DNA of 64,000 nucleotides from assembly GCA_900489925.1 (NCBI GenBank), contig UEHQ01000026.1, positions 1 through 64,000 of the forward strand, written 5' to 3'. The notes beneath the pieces were generated by a model that searched no databases, was not told where the DNA came from, and saw only the letters and a list, made by a program, of their open reading frames with translations. The DNA comes from Hyphomicrobiales bacterium. Its GTDB lineage: Bacteria; Pseudomonadota; Alphaproteobacteria; Rhizobiales; Rhizobiaceae. Of this stretch, positions 18,283 through 27,284 are shown piece after piece (position 1 is the stretch's first letter; every line of letters starts with the position of its first letter). The position numbers and the translations under genes were made by a program.

Positions 18283-19308
18283 ATGACCGACAAGCTTGTA
18301 CTCGTCACCGGTGGCACCGGTTTCATCGCGCAATATTGCATGCTGGCGCTGCTGAACGCGGGCTACCGCATGCGCACCACCATCCGTTCGCCTGAACGGG
18401 AAGAGGAGGTGCGGCAGTATCTCAAAGTGGGTGGCGTGGACGCTGGAGATCGGCTGTCCTTCGTGATCGCCAATCTCACGGATGATCACGGCTGGCCGGA
18501 GGCTGTCACCGGATGCGCCTACGTCATGCATGGCGCGTCGCCAACGCCTTCCGGCGACCAGACGCGCGAAGAGGATTGGATCGGACCAGCTGTTGACGGA
18601 AATCTGAGGGTGTTGGGCGCGGCGCGCGATGCCGGGGTGAGGCGGGTTGTGTTGACCTCGGCCTTTGGTGCCATCGGCGTCGGCCACGGGCCGGATTACC
18701 GCAGGCCATTCGACGAGACGGACTGGAGTGATCTCACCGGTAATGTTGCGCCCTATCAGAAATCGAAGACCCTTGCGGAACGCGCCGCCTGGGAGTTCAT
18801 CGCGCGAGAAGGCAACGGCCTGGAACTGACAACGGTCAATCCGGTGGCCGTCTACGGCCCGGCTCTCGGGGCGGATTATTCCCATTCCATCCGGTTGATC
18901 GCCAACATGCTGAAGGGGCAGCCGGGGTGCGTGAACGTCAATTCCTGCTGCGTCGACGTGCGGGATGTGGCGGACCTGCATCTGCGCGCCATGACCGATC
19001 CCGCGGCCAAAGGCGAACGGTTTCTCGCCACAGTCGGTGAAAGCCTATGGATGGTCGAGGTTGCGGAGCTGTTGCGCCAACGCCTTGGCAAAGCCGCCGA
19101 AAATGTATCGACGCAGGTCTGGCCCGACGAGCAGGTGCGCATTGCCGGTGAAACCAACGCGCAGCTCAAGGCGGTGGTCCCGCTGCTTGGCTACGATATG
19201 AATGCGACGGGCAAGAAAGCCGAGCGCCTGCTCGGCTGGGCTCCCCGGTCGAGGGAGGAAGCAATCATTGCTTGTGCCGAGAGCCTGATCCAGTTCGGTC
19301 TCGTCTAA
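18283..19308 (+). CDS. NAD(P)-dependent epimerase/reductase (extended SDR)
   Basis: A 341-residue extended short-chain dehydrogenase, close in style to dihydroflavonol-4-reductase/aldehyde reductases. The Rossmann motif GGTGFIAQY lies at residues ~9-17, a catalytic serine region in VLTSAFGAIG, and the YxxxK pair in YQKSK. The substrate is probably a small aldehyde or ketone, unidentified. The true start is the ATG at 18283 with Rossmann strand MTDKLVLVTGG; the open frame upstream lies opposite the AraC gene and is not coding. It is likely regulated by that neighbour. Confidence 0.9.
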   Translation: MTDKLVLVTGGTGFIAQYCMLALLNAGYRMRTTIRSPEREEEVRQYLKVGGVDAGDRLSFVIANLTDDHGWPEAVTGCAYVMHGASPTPSGDQTREEDWIGPAVDGNLRVLGAARDAGVRRVVLTSAFGAIGVGHGPDYRRPFDETDWSDLTGNVAPYQKSKTLAERAAWEFIAREGNGLELTTVNPVAVYGPALGADYSHSIRLIANMLKGQPGCVNVNSCCVDVRDVADLHLRAMTDPAAKGERFLATVGESLWMVEVAELLRQRLGKAAENVSTQVWPDEQVRIAGETNAQLKAVVPLLGYDMNATGKKAERLLGWAPRSREEAIIACAESLIQFGLV

Positions 19309-19684
19309 GAGAGGTGGGCACTTTGGCCGGCGGCGATTATCCGGATGCGCTATCCAGAGGAGATCGTCGCGGAGCTTCTGGAGATCGCCTGGGATTGGCC
19401 GATCGACAAGATCGAAGCAGATCTAGTGGCGCTCAGCAGCGGGGACATGGCGGCACTCAGGTTGGCTTGAATCGTGAAAACCCCTGCGTCTGCGGCTAGG
19501 TGGTACGCATTCGAGGAGACCAGCCCGTGACGGATCGTACAGCTCATCGGCCTGTAAGCGTGGCAGATCCGCATCACACAGGCCTCCAGGAGCACAGATG
19601 ATACGTGATGCTACAGGCTGAGCGTCGTGTCACCTGCTAGGTTCTGAAAGCCCGACATCCCAGGGCACTAGCTGGAATGCGTGT
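19309..19684. other. Intergenic region with a possible 41-codon frame
   Basis: Between the SDR gene and the lipoprotein hydrolase. In the same frame as the SDR and just after its stop, an ATG at 19345 opens a 41-residue frame to 19470 (MRYPEEIVAELLEIAWDWP...). Its composition is protein-like but it has no close ribosome site. The rest looks non-coding. Confidence 0.35.
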
Positions 19685-20899
19685 ATGGTAAAACGTGGTG
19701 TGCCCCTTCTTCTGCTGCTTTTGACGAGTTGCGGCCATCCGGATGGCGTGATGACGCCCGTTGCGATCTCTGCATCTGCTCCGCCAACCTCCAAGGTCGC
19801 CATGCTGGTTGCTACCACCCGCGAGCCCTCCGGAGACCCTGGAACGCTGTTCAACGGTGAGCGCAGCGCGAAGCCGCACCTCACGCAAATCACCGTCTCG
19901 ATCCCGCCAAAACGCGAACCGGGGACCGTCCAGTGGCCGAAGCAAATTCCGCCCAATCCGGCGACCGATTTTGCTGTGACGAACGTCCAGCAGATAGACA
20001 CCGTCGAACAGGGAAGGGCGTGGTTTGGACAGCACGTGAACGGCGGGCATGCGCTCGTTTTCATTCACGGCTTCAACAATACCTATGAGGATTCGGTCTT
20101 CCGGCTGGCGCAGATCGTGAACGACAGCAAGATGCAGGCGACGCCGGTGCTTTTCACCTGGCCGTCGCGAGCGGAAATCACGGCTTACCAATACGACAAG
20201 GAAAGCACCAACTATTCCCGAACCGCACTGGAGCAGGCACTTCGCACGCTCGCCGCCGACCCTGATGTCAAAGACATCACCGTCATGGCGCACTCAATGG
20301 GCACCTGGCTTGCGATGGAATCGTTGCGTCAGATGGGGATCCGTGATGGCCACGTTGATCCGAAGATTCACAACGTCATTTTGGCTTCCCCGGATATCGA
20401 CATTCAGGTCTTCGCAAAGCAATTCGTCGAGATGGGCGAGCCGCGACCGAAGTTCACGATCTTTGTATCGCAGGATGACAAAGCGCTTGCTGTCTCGAGT
20501 TTCATCACCGGGCGCGTTTCCCGTCTCGGCGCCATCAATCCAGCCGAGGAACCGTACCGCTCGAAGCTTGAGAAAGCCGGCATAACGGCGATCGATTTGA
20601 CAAAGGTAAAGACCGGGGATGGGTTGAACCACGGCAAGTTCGCCGAGAGCCCGGAGATCGTCCAGCTTATCGGCCAGCGGCTGATGACCGGCCAGACGCT
20701 CACGGATTCGAAGGTGACGCTGGGCCAAGGCATCACGGCCGTGGTCGGGGGGACGGTAACGAACATCGGCACGGTGGCAGCGGCGACCGTCGCGGCTCCG
20801 GTCACGATCATGGAACAGCCGCTCCAGAAGAGGCGAAAGCCACTTCCGGCGGACGAAACCCTCGGCGGCGATCTGAAGCCACAGACATTGACACAATAG
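19685..20899 (+). CDS. Lipoprotein alpha/beta hydrolase (DUF900 family)
   Basis: A 404-residue protein with a lipoprotein signal peptide (LLLLLLTSCG, lipid-modified Cys at residue 16), so probably membrane-anchored in the periplasm. The hydrolase domain has ALVFIHGFNNTYEDSV and the nucleophile motif AHSMGTW near residue 201, as in DUF900 esterase-like proteins. The final ~70 residues are low complexity with a Pro/Lys-rich tail. The substrate is unknown. It stands alone, with 149 bases before the SulP gene. Confidence 0.82.
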   Translation: MVKRGVPLLLLLLTSCGHPDGVMTPVAISASAPPTSKVAMLVATTREPSGDPGTLFNGERSAKPHLTQITVSIPPKREPGTVQWPKQIPPNPATDFAVTNVQQIDTVEQGRAWFGQHVNGGHALVFIHGFNNTYEDSVFRLAQIVNDSKMQATPVLFTWPSRAEITAYQYDKESTNYSRTALEQALRTLAADPDVKDITVMAHSMGTWLAMESLRQMGIRDGHVDPKIHNVILASPDIDIQVFAKQFVEMGEPRPKFTIFVSQDDKALAVSSFITGRVSRLGAINPAEEPYRSKLEKAGITAIDLTKVKTGDGLNHGKFAESPEIVQLIGQRLMTGQTLTDSKVTLGQGITAVVGGTVTNIGTVAAATVAAPVTIMEQPLQKRRKPLPADETLGGDLKPQTLTQ

Positions 20900-21048
20900 G
20901 AGTGCGACATGCGGTGGTCACGCGCTCCTGCCCAGACACGGCCTCCTATTGTCCAGTCGCGCGGAGTTCACCGTCATGCTACAAATCGCCTTGGAGGAGG
21001 CGTCTGGCCAATCGTCATTTCTGACGGGAATGGAGCGGCGCGAACCAC

Positions 21049-22773
21049 ATGTCTGAGTTAGCACAAAAAGGTGTCCTTCGCTGGGTGCCGGGGGTTCAAG
21101 CTCTCAGACAGTACAAACCCGGCTTAATCATCCATGATGTCACGGCGGGCGTTGTTCTCGCGACAATGCTGGTGCCGGTCGGTATCGCTTATGCTGTGGC
21201 ATCTGGGGTTCCAGGTATCTACGGCCTTTATGCGACCATCGTGCCCTTGCTCGCCTATGCCATATTCGGCCCGAGCCGGATATTGGTGCTTGGACCTGAC
21301 TCGGCACTCGCCACTGTCATTCTCGGCACCGTTTTGCCGCTCTCCGGGGGAGACCCCGCACGCGCCATCGCCCTAGCGGCCGCAATGGCGATTGTGTCGG
21401 GGCTGGTCTGTATTCTGGCTGGATTTGCGCGGCTTGGGTTCATTACCGAACTGCTTTCGAAGCCCATACGCTATGGCTACATGAACGGCATAGCACTGAC
21501 CGTCATCATCAGTCAGACACCGAAGCTTCTCGGCTTCTCGATTGAAAAAGGCGGCCCGCTGCAGGATCTGTGGGCAATCGCACAAGGAATTCTTGCCGGG
21601 CGAATCAATTGGGCGGCCTTCGCATTGGGTGGGGGAGCGCTGGCCCTCATTCTTGTGCTGAAACGGTTCAAGCATGTGCCAGGCATTCTCATTGCCGTCA
21701 TCATTGCGACGGTGGTCGTGGGACTGCTGCAGCTGGGAGATCGTGAGGTGGTCTCCGTTCTCGGGCCACTCCCGGCGGGGCTCCCTTCCTTCCGGATACC
21801 GCTGATTGGCGTCTCGGATATCGGTCCGGTGTTGGTCGGTGGGTTTGCGACAGCGATGGTCTCCTTCGCCGACACGAGCGTGTTGTCGCGCGTTTATGCC
21901 GCGCGGATGGGATATCGCGTTGATCCCAACCAGGAGATGGTTGCGCTCGGTGCCTCCAATCTCGCGGCCGGATTGTTTCAGGGATTTCCGATCAGCAGCA
22001 GTTCTTCTCGCACACCCGTCGCCGAAGCCGCCGGGGCCAAGACGCAGATGACCGGCGTCGTCGGCGCAATCGCTGTCGCGCTGTTGCTGCTGCTGGCTCC
22101 GAAGCTTCTGCAGAACTTGCCAGACGCCACACTCGCGGCTGTGGTTCTCAGCGCCGCGATCGGGCTCTTCGAGTTCTCCGACCTCAGGCGGATCTACCGC
22201 ATCCAGCGCTGGGAATTCTGGCTGTCGATGCTGTGTTTCGCCGGTGTGGCGATCTTCGGCGCAATTCCGGGGATAGGGATCGCGGTGGTCATGGCGGTCA
22301 TCGAGTTCCTTTGGGATGGCTGGCGCCCGCGCTCGGCCGTTCTCGGCAACGCCGGTGCCGACGGTTATGTCGATGTGATCAGACATCCGGAGGCCCGGCG
22401 CATCAAAGGCCTCTTGCTCTTCCGTCTGGACGCGCCACTGTTTTTTGCTAATGCCGAGCTCTTCAAGGAGCGGGTGAGCCAGGCGCTAGAGGCTGCGCCT
22501 GAGCGGGTGAACTGGGTGGTCATCGCCGCGGAGCCAATCACCAGCGTCGATGTTACATCTTCGGACAGTCTCATCGAATTCATCGGCGATCTTCGAGCAA
22601 CGGGCGTAACGTTCTGCTTCGCCGAACTCAGTGATGAGGTGAAGGGCAAATTAAAGCGCTTTGGCGTGTTCGAGGAAATAGGCGAGGCGCAATTTTTCCC
22701 GACGATCGGAGCCGCGGAACGCGCCTATGTCGATGCCTACGGGCTTGACGAGCAGCGGACCATGAATCCGTAG
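21049..22773 (+). CDS. SulP-family anion transporter with STAS domain
   Basis: A 574-residue inner-membrane carrier. The membrane part (residues ~20-420) has the SulP entry motif VPVGIAYAVASGVPGIYGLY and about 10-14 hydrophobic segments. The C-terminal ~130 residues form a cytoplasmic STAS domain (ITSVDVTSSDSLIEFIGDL). Family members move sulfate, bicarbonate or dicarboxylates, often by proton or sodium coupling; the substrate cannot be told. No cysteine biosynthesis or carbonic anhydrase gene is adjacent to help. Confidence 0.92.
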   Translation: MSELAQKGVLRWVPGVQALRQYKPGLIIHDVTAGVVLATMLVPVGIAYAVASGVPGIYGLYATIVPLLAYAIFGPSRILVLGPDSALATVILGTVLPLSGGDPARAIALAAAMAIVSGLVCILAGFARLGFITELLSKPIRYGYMNGIALTVIISQTPKLLGFSIEKGGPLQDLWAIAQGILAGRINWAAFALGGGALALILVLKRFKHVPGILIAVIIATVVVGLLQLGDREVVSVLGPLPAGLPSFRIPLIGVSDIGPVLVGGFATAMVSFADTSVLSRVYAARMGYRVDPNQEMVALGASNLAAGLFQGFPISSSSSRTPVAEAAGAKTQMTGVVGAIAVALLLLLAPKLLQNLPDATLAAVVLSAAIGLFEFSDLRRIYRIQRWEFWLSMLCFAGVAIFGAIPGIGIAVVMAVIEFLWDGWRPRSAVLGNAGADGYVDVIRHPEARRIKGLLLFRLDAPLFFANAELFKERVSQALEAAPERVNWVVIAAEPITSVDVTSSDSLIEFIGDLRATGVTFCFAELSDEVKGKLKRFGVFEEIGEAQFFPTIGAAERAYVDAYGLDEQRTMNP

Positions 22774-22819
22774 GTGCTGTTGGTGGTCGCCGGCAAACAC
22801 GGAGTCCTTGCGTCATCCC

Positions 22820-23743
22820 TCACGCGATACTGATCAGCGCCGTCCCGACGATGGCGAGTCCTGCTCCACACCAGGCATGGACGCGTGGCATCTGGCCGCT
22901 TCGCAGCCACACCATTGGCAGGATGACGACGGGTGTCATGGAGGACAGCGTTGAGACGATGCCGACGTTTCCTGTTCTGAGTGCTGCCATCAGCAAGGAC
23001 ATGCCTAGAGCCGTGCCGAAGAATGCCGCGGTGACGGCGATACCAAGGTCGGCCTTGCGAAACGCCGTCAGCTCCCGCCGGATTTTCGGCAAGGCGAGCA
23101 ATGCCCAGAAGAACAGCACCGCCAGGCTGGACCGCACCGCCATCGCCGCGAAGGGATCGACACCTGAAGCCATCGCGGGGCGGGCGAGGAGGCTTCCGAG
23201 GGCCTGACCGAAGGCGGTGAGCACGCCGAGCGAGATACCGAGCAGAGAGGGCGACGGGCCGCTGGCCGGAACGGATTCGATCGGCTCGGCGTCCGCAATC
23301 GGTATCATTGCCGGCGGCCGGCGCCGGCGAACGCCGATTGCGATCACAATGCCGGCAAGGATCAATGCGACACCCACGGCTTGCGTAGCGCTAATCGTCT
23401 CGCCGAAAGCAAGGTAGCCCATGATTAGCGCGAAGGGGGAGGTCAAGGAAAAGAGCAAGGCCGTAAGGCGTGGTCCGGCCGTATAGATCGCAGCGAAATA
23501 GGTTGTGCTTGCAAGCGCGATGCCAAAGACGCCCGAGGCGGCCAAGTTGCCCACCTGCCACAGTCCCAGGGTGGCCCAACCTCCGGTGATGGTCGCACCC
23601 CCCGCCGTTATTGCGAAGCCTGCCGTGACTTGCCAGCGAGCGAGCCGCATCAGGGGCACGCGGCCGTTCAACTCACTGATGAACATGGAGCTCAACGCAA
23701 TACATACGGCTGAGCTAAGTGCTAACGCTTCTGATACAAACAT
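22820..23743 (-). CDS. DMT/EamA family transporter
   Basis: A 307-residue inner-membrane protein with ten hydrophobic helices arranged as two EamA repeats, the second beginning near LGISLGVLTAFGQALG. A charged cytoplasmic loop (IAIGVRRRRPPAMIPI) lies between them. Members export metabolites. The start at 23743 (MFVSEALALSSAV) has GAGGTGG a few bases before it; a 56-residue longer frame to 23911 lacks membrane character and is rejected. Substrate unknown. Confidence 0.85.
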   Translation of the reverse strand: MFVSEALALSSAVCIALSSMFISELNGRVPLMRLARWQVTAGFAITAGGATITGGWATLGLWQVGNLAASGVFGIALASTTYFAAIYTAGPRLTALLFSLTSPFALIMGYLAFGETISATQAVGVALILAGIVIAIGVRRRRPPAMIPIADAEPIESVPASGPSPSLLGISLGVLTAFGQALGSLLARPAMASGVDPFAAMAVRSSLAVLFFWALLALPKIRRELTAFRKADLGIAVTAAFFGTALGMSLLMAALRTGNVGIVSTLSSMTPVVILPMVWLRSGQMPRVHAWCGAGLAIVGTALISIA

Positions 23744-23937
23744 CGACCGGCCACCTCGCTCGGCAGCAATGGAATGTGGCCGATGTTCTGTCAATGTGGT
23801 TGGCGAGAGACTGCTTCGAGCACGCGGAGCTGTTGCCTTCATCATGCCTCCAAGAACGCTAGCGATGGGCTTCGGTTGACAAATGGCCGGCAGCCCATAA
23901 TCTGCGTGCATACTCTCGAGATTGCCCGTTTTCGGCG

Positions 23938-24840
23938 ATGAGGATCATGCCCATGGCGCAGTGCATGAGACGGTTTCTGCTGCTGAATCTTGTCCTTTGG
24001 CTTTCTGCTGTCGCGGCGGGCGCTGCGACACTCGACACGATCGCCCAGCGCGGCAGTGTTCGCATCGGCTTTATTGCGGATGAGGCGCCTTTTTCCTCAA
24101 GCAAGCCGGGCGCCGATCCAAAAGGCTACGCGATCGACCTTTGCGGCAAGATCGCCGATGCAATCGAGGGCCAGGTCCCGCAGCTGAAGCGTGAGTACAT
24201 CGAGAAGACGCTGGCCAACGGCTTCGACGCCGTGAAGAACGGCGATGTCGATCTGCTCTGCGGTGCTGTCACGGTCAACCTGAAGCGGCGGGAAATCGTC
24301 GATTTCTCGCAACCGATCTTCCTCGCTGGCGCGACGGCGCTGCTGCGCAAGGATTCGCCCAATTACCTCCAGACGCTCTTTCTCGAGAAGCCGGCCATTC
24401 GCGCTGTCAGCGACCATGTCGCCTCCACCCGGATAATCGGTGTCCGCGCGAGCACGACGACGGGAACGACGCTGCGTGACGCGCTGGCCACCCAGGTATC
24501 AAAGACGAAGCTTGCCGATTTCCCCACGCATGAGGACGGACTTGCGGCGCTGGAGAGCCACAAGATCGATGCCTATATCGCCGATCAGGTGCTACTCACC
24601 AGCCTGGCCAAGCGGGCGCGCGATCCATCCACGCTGGAGATCGGCGACCGCCTGTTTACCCACGAACCCTATGCGATCGCGATGCGCCGCGACGACGCCG
24701 ACTTCCGCCTGCTGGCCGATCGCGCCCTGACCGCATTCTATCTCTCGGAAGAATTTCTACCGATTCTGGAAAACTATTTCGGATCGGAGGCGGCGCCGAT
24801 GCTGCACACGCAGATCATCATGGAGCACGTGCCGGATTGA
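23938..24840 (+). CDS. Periplasmic amino-acid-type solute-binding protein
   Basis: A 300-residue protein with a Sec signal peptide (hydrophobic RFLLLNLVLWLSAVAAGAA) and an SBP_bac_3 domain: LDTIAQRGSVRIGFIADEAP, GYAIDLCGKIAD, and VDLLCGAVTVNLKRREIVDF are the family's ligand-fold segments. No permease or ATPase gene is adjacent, so it is an orphan binding protein or serves a distant ABC system. Its stop overlaps the TTG of the next gene. Degenerate copies of its last ~100 bases lie downstream at 25319-25514. Confidence 0.88.
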   Translation: MRIMPMAQCMRRFLLLNLVLWLSAVAAGAATLDTIAQRGSVRIGFIADEAPFSSSKPGADPKGYAIDLCGKIADAIEGQVPQLKREYIEKTLANGFDAVKNGDVDLLCGAVTVNLKRREIVDFSQPIFLAGATALLRKDSPNYLQTLFLEKPAIRAVSDHVASTRIIGVRASTTTGTTLRDALATQVSKTKLADFPTHEDGLAALESHKIDAYIADQVLLTSLAKRARDPSTLEIGDRLFTHEPYAIAMRRDDADFRLLADRALTAFYLSEEFLPILENYFGSEAAPMLHTQIIMEHVPD

Positions 24841-25304
24841 TATCGATTATATCACGCCGAAGTCCCGGCGCCGGTGTCCGGATCGCCTTTGCGTGGCTTT
24901 ATAGCTGCTTGTGCCGCCACGCCGGCTTCTCTGGTCTGATCGTTTTTCTGTTGGGTAGCGGTCCCAGCTATGCGGCGGAACAGAGTTTCGCGGGGCGCTG
25001 GAGCGAACCGGGACAAGCGTCGTCCTCAGTCGGCATCATTCAATATGGCCAAACAGTTACCATTTTCGGCAAGGCCGGATGGTCGATGGTGCTGATCGAG
25101 CCCGGCTACGACGGCATGCTGGCCTCTGGCGTGGGCAAATGGGCCCTCGAAGCGAACAGTCCGGCGGTGTCTGTGCATGTCCGGATTGCCGCACGGGACG
25201 ATCGCCTCTATCTCCTGATCACATCCGAGGACGCCGACGCTGCAGCAGAACTCAAGATCATCATGGAGCCAGTCGAACCGAAGGCTGTCGCACGGAAGGT
25301 CTGA
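24837..25304 (+). CDS. Small exported protein of unknown function
   Basis: A 155-residue frame starting with TTG at 24837, overlapping the previous stop as TTGA, which suggests translational coupling. A hydrophobic segment (GFSGLIVFLLGSGPSYAAE) ends in an Ala-x-Ala-like cleavage site. The mature part (SFAGRWSEPGQASSSV) has repeated beta-strand character. There is no usable ATG before the mature region, so TTG or an internal GTG must be the start. It may be made with the binding protein, but I recognise no family. Confidence 0.6.
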   Translation: MISIISRRSPGAGVRIAFAWLYSCLCRHAGFSGLIVFLLGSGPSYAAEQSFAGRWSEPGQASSSVGIIQYGQTVTIFGKAGWSMVLIEPGYDGMLASGVGKWALEANSPAVSVHVRIAARDDRLYLLITSEDADAAAELKIIMEPVEPKAVARKV

Positions 25305-25318
25305 CCGTTTTGGGCCCG

Positions 25319-25420
25319 ACAGCGACGCCGACTTCCGCCTGCTGGGGATCGTGCCTTGGCGGCATTCACTCTCTCGGAGGACTTTTTGCCGATGCCTGAA
25401 GCTATTCGGATCGGAGGCTG
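25319..25420 (+). repeat. Decayed direct copy of the binding-protein gene 3' end
   Basis: This stretch aligns by eye with 24700-24797 of the binding-protein gene: shared blocks include CGACTTCCGCCTGCTGG, CTCTCGGA and TTCGGATCGGAGGC. Several substitutions and small gaps break the frame. It looks like the relic of a tandem duplication. Confidence 0.75.
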
Positions 25421-25474
25421 CATCGATCGCAATACAACTGCGTGAGCGCCAGATGATTTTCGCGAAACGCCATC

Positions 25475-25514
25475 GATCCGGCACATGCTCCATATGATCT
25501 GCGTGTGCAGCACG
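25475..25514 (-). repeat. Inverted copy of the binding-protein gene end
   Basis: Read on the minus strand this gives GTGCTGCACACGCAGATCAT then ATGGAGCATGTGCCGGATC, nearly identical to 24798-24838 at the very end of the binding-protein gene (encoding LHTQIIMEHVPD). With the direct copy it forms a rearranged duplication scar. I see no gene in 25305-25592. Confidence 0.75.
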
Positions 25515-25592
25515 TCGCGGCCCATCGCGGTCGCATAGGATCCGTGGGTAAATAAGCGGTCGCTTAACCTCCTAGGGCGCGTGCACAGCGTT

Positions 25593-26588
25593 TTAAGTGA
25601 AGTAGTTTACGACGAGTGGATCAAGCCGGCGTATCTGCCGTAGAACTTGATAATATCTGGACGAGCGGGAAACGATATAGCGCGGCGTTGTCTCGCCGCC
25701 AAAGCCTGAAAAGAACAGGATCGCTCCCTTGCTGCTAACCCCGTCGAAATCAAAGACGAGCCCCATAGACGACGCCATCTGGATTGCGTTCCAGATCAGC
25801 AGCGGAATTGCGCCATTGCCACTGTCGATGCTGCGCGTCGACATCAAGTAATAACACGCCCGCCGGTCCCAAACGCAAAGGATCGCTGCCTTGGTCGCGC
25901 CCTGTTGGTCCTCTGCGGCCCAGATGCAACCGCGTCCACGCGCCAGCGCCTTCGTCATGATATCGGAGCAAATCGCAAAATCGATATTTGCACAGATGCC
26001 CCTGGCCGCAAGATTACATCTCGAAAAGTGGATTAACTCGTCCGCTCCCATGTTCATGCGAACGCGGAGCGATTCTTCGGCGCGCCGGATGACGTTCCGC
26101 GTCTTGTCGCGCATGGATTCCCAGATCGCGCATGCGGGAGCCGCTGTCACTTCGAAGGTAAATTGAACAAAAACGTCATAGCCTTCGGCCTGGAACGGCA
26201 ATGCATCTCGCACGCCCTTATGCAGTTTCTGGCGAAAGGACGAGAGAGGCGGCAACTTTCGAATGAGCTCTTGGGTGATGTTCTGGCGCTTGACTGAACG
26301 GTTTGTGGCCTTACCTGTGCCGTCATCTATTCCTGGTCCAAGGAAATGGGTCAGGGTCGGCATGTTGGAGTTGGTTATCCCATAACGCTGCGCAACCAGA
26401 TACGGCATTCGCCCGACGGTACGGCCGCCGTCTGCCACCTCGACGTAGTTCACGCGCCCGCGCGTGGCGGCGTCCAACCACCACTCTTCGTGGAAAATCG
26501 TGGGGACTAGGGGATCGTCGAAACCGCTGAAAACAGCGCTCGTTGCAACTGCCAGATCAGGACGCGCGTGCAGTTCCATCAAGTCCAA
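25593..26588 (-). CDS. GNAT/FemAB-like acetyltransferase
   Basis: A 331-residue cytoplasmic protein resembling the Acetyltransf_6/BioF2-like branch of GNAT enzymes found in polysaccharide loci. Supporting stretches are FHEEWWLDAATRGR at the N-terminus, SMRDKTRNVIRRAEES in the middle (acceptor-binding-like region) and KGAILFFSGFGGETTPRY near the end. The acceptor is unknown. The ATG at 26588 and the ATG at residue 4 are both possible. Upstream DNA is unusually AT-rich for this window, which hints at acquisition. No glycosyltransferase genes are adjacent. Confidence 0.7.
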   Translation of the reverse strand: MDLMELHARPDLAVATSAVFSGFDDPLVPTIFHEEWWLDAATRGRVNYVEVADGGRTVGRMPYLVAQRYGITNSNMPTLTHFLGPGIDDGTGKATNRSVKRQNITQELIRKLPPLSSFRQKLHKGVRDALPFQAEGYDVFVQFTFEVTAAPACAIWESMRDKTRNVIRRAEESLRVRMNMGADELIHFSRCNLAARGICANIDFAICSDIMTKALARGRGCIWAAEDQQGATKAAILCVWDRRACYYLMSTRSIDSGNGAIPLLIWNAIQMASSMGLVFDFDGVSSKGAILFFSGFGGETTPRYIVSRSSRYYQVLRQIRRLDPLVVNYFT

Positions 26589-26972
26589 AACACCAAATAT
26601 AGATGTTGTTGATCCGAATAATGTACTAATTACGAAATACTAATACTGTTAATCAATTGAAAAGTCAAAAATATTTATAGACGCAAAATGTATCGTATCG
26701 AGAATAAAGTGGAAAATAGATGTCTTGTTGTCGCGGAACATGACGCAATGAGAAATCATCGACGGATTTCAATGCTTCCCGACGCGATACGAATTGCAAC
26801 TCATCCGGTTACACTTCCAAATCGGAGGACCTGACACGAGGCGGCGAACGTAGAAGCCGCTTTCGCGGTAGCGGCCTACGCGTCCAGTCAGGAGAATTCA
26901 GGTAGTTGAGCGCATACGACCATGGTCGTCTTGTCAGACGTAATCGCGGTCATTCGCGTCCCTCGGCGGGGC
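26589..26972. other. AT-rich intergenic region
   Basis: About 380 bases between the GNAT gene and the DUF982 gene. The first 150 are markedly AT-rich and probably hold the GNAT promoter. I find no gene, no clear operator and no insertion-sequence ends. Confidence 0.5.
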
Positions 26973-27245
26973 TCACTCTGCCTTCATGTCGATGCCGGCC
27001 TCGATGGCGGCGGCAATGAAAGCCTTGCGGGCGTCCTCGTTGGTGCGTTTGCCTTTGATGACGTCGGCGCAGATGAGCAGAGCCTTGTCGAGCGCGGGGC
27101 CGTCTTCCGTCGGCCAATCCTCGATCATTGCCCAGGACGCCGCCTGCGTGGTCGCAATGGTGACGTATTGGCCGGGCGCTTCCAATGCCAACAGCACGGG
27201 CTTCGACCAGGGCTGCTGGGTGAGATCGCCGTCGGATTTTGCCAT
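26973..27245 (-). CDS. DUF982 domain protein
   Basis: A 90-residue cytoplasmic protein with the DUF982 pattern characteristic of rhizobia: KPVLLALEAPGQYVTIATT, then EDWPTEDGPALDKALLICAD, and ARKAFIAAAIEAGIDM at the end. Molecular function is unknown. It lies 39 bases after the alpha/beta hydrolase gene on the same strand and is probably co-transcribed with it. Confidence 0.8.
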   Translation of the reverse strand: MAKSDGDLTQQPWSKPVLLALEAPGQYVTIATTQAASWAMIEDWPTEDGPALDKALLICADVIKGKRTNEDARKAFIAAAIEAGIDMKAE

Positions 27246-27284
27246 GGGACTGGTTGCCTGTTCTCTTGGAAAGTGTGGCGTTCC

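Noticed and set aside
26589..26972. nod box or similar symbiotic operator in the AT-rich gap
   Set aside because: The spaced ATC/GAT half-sites of a nod box are not present; AT richness alone is not evidence.
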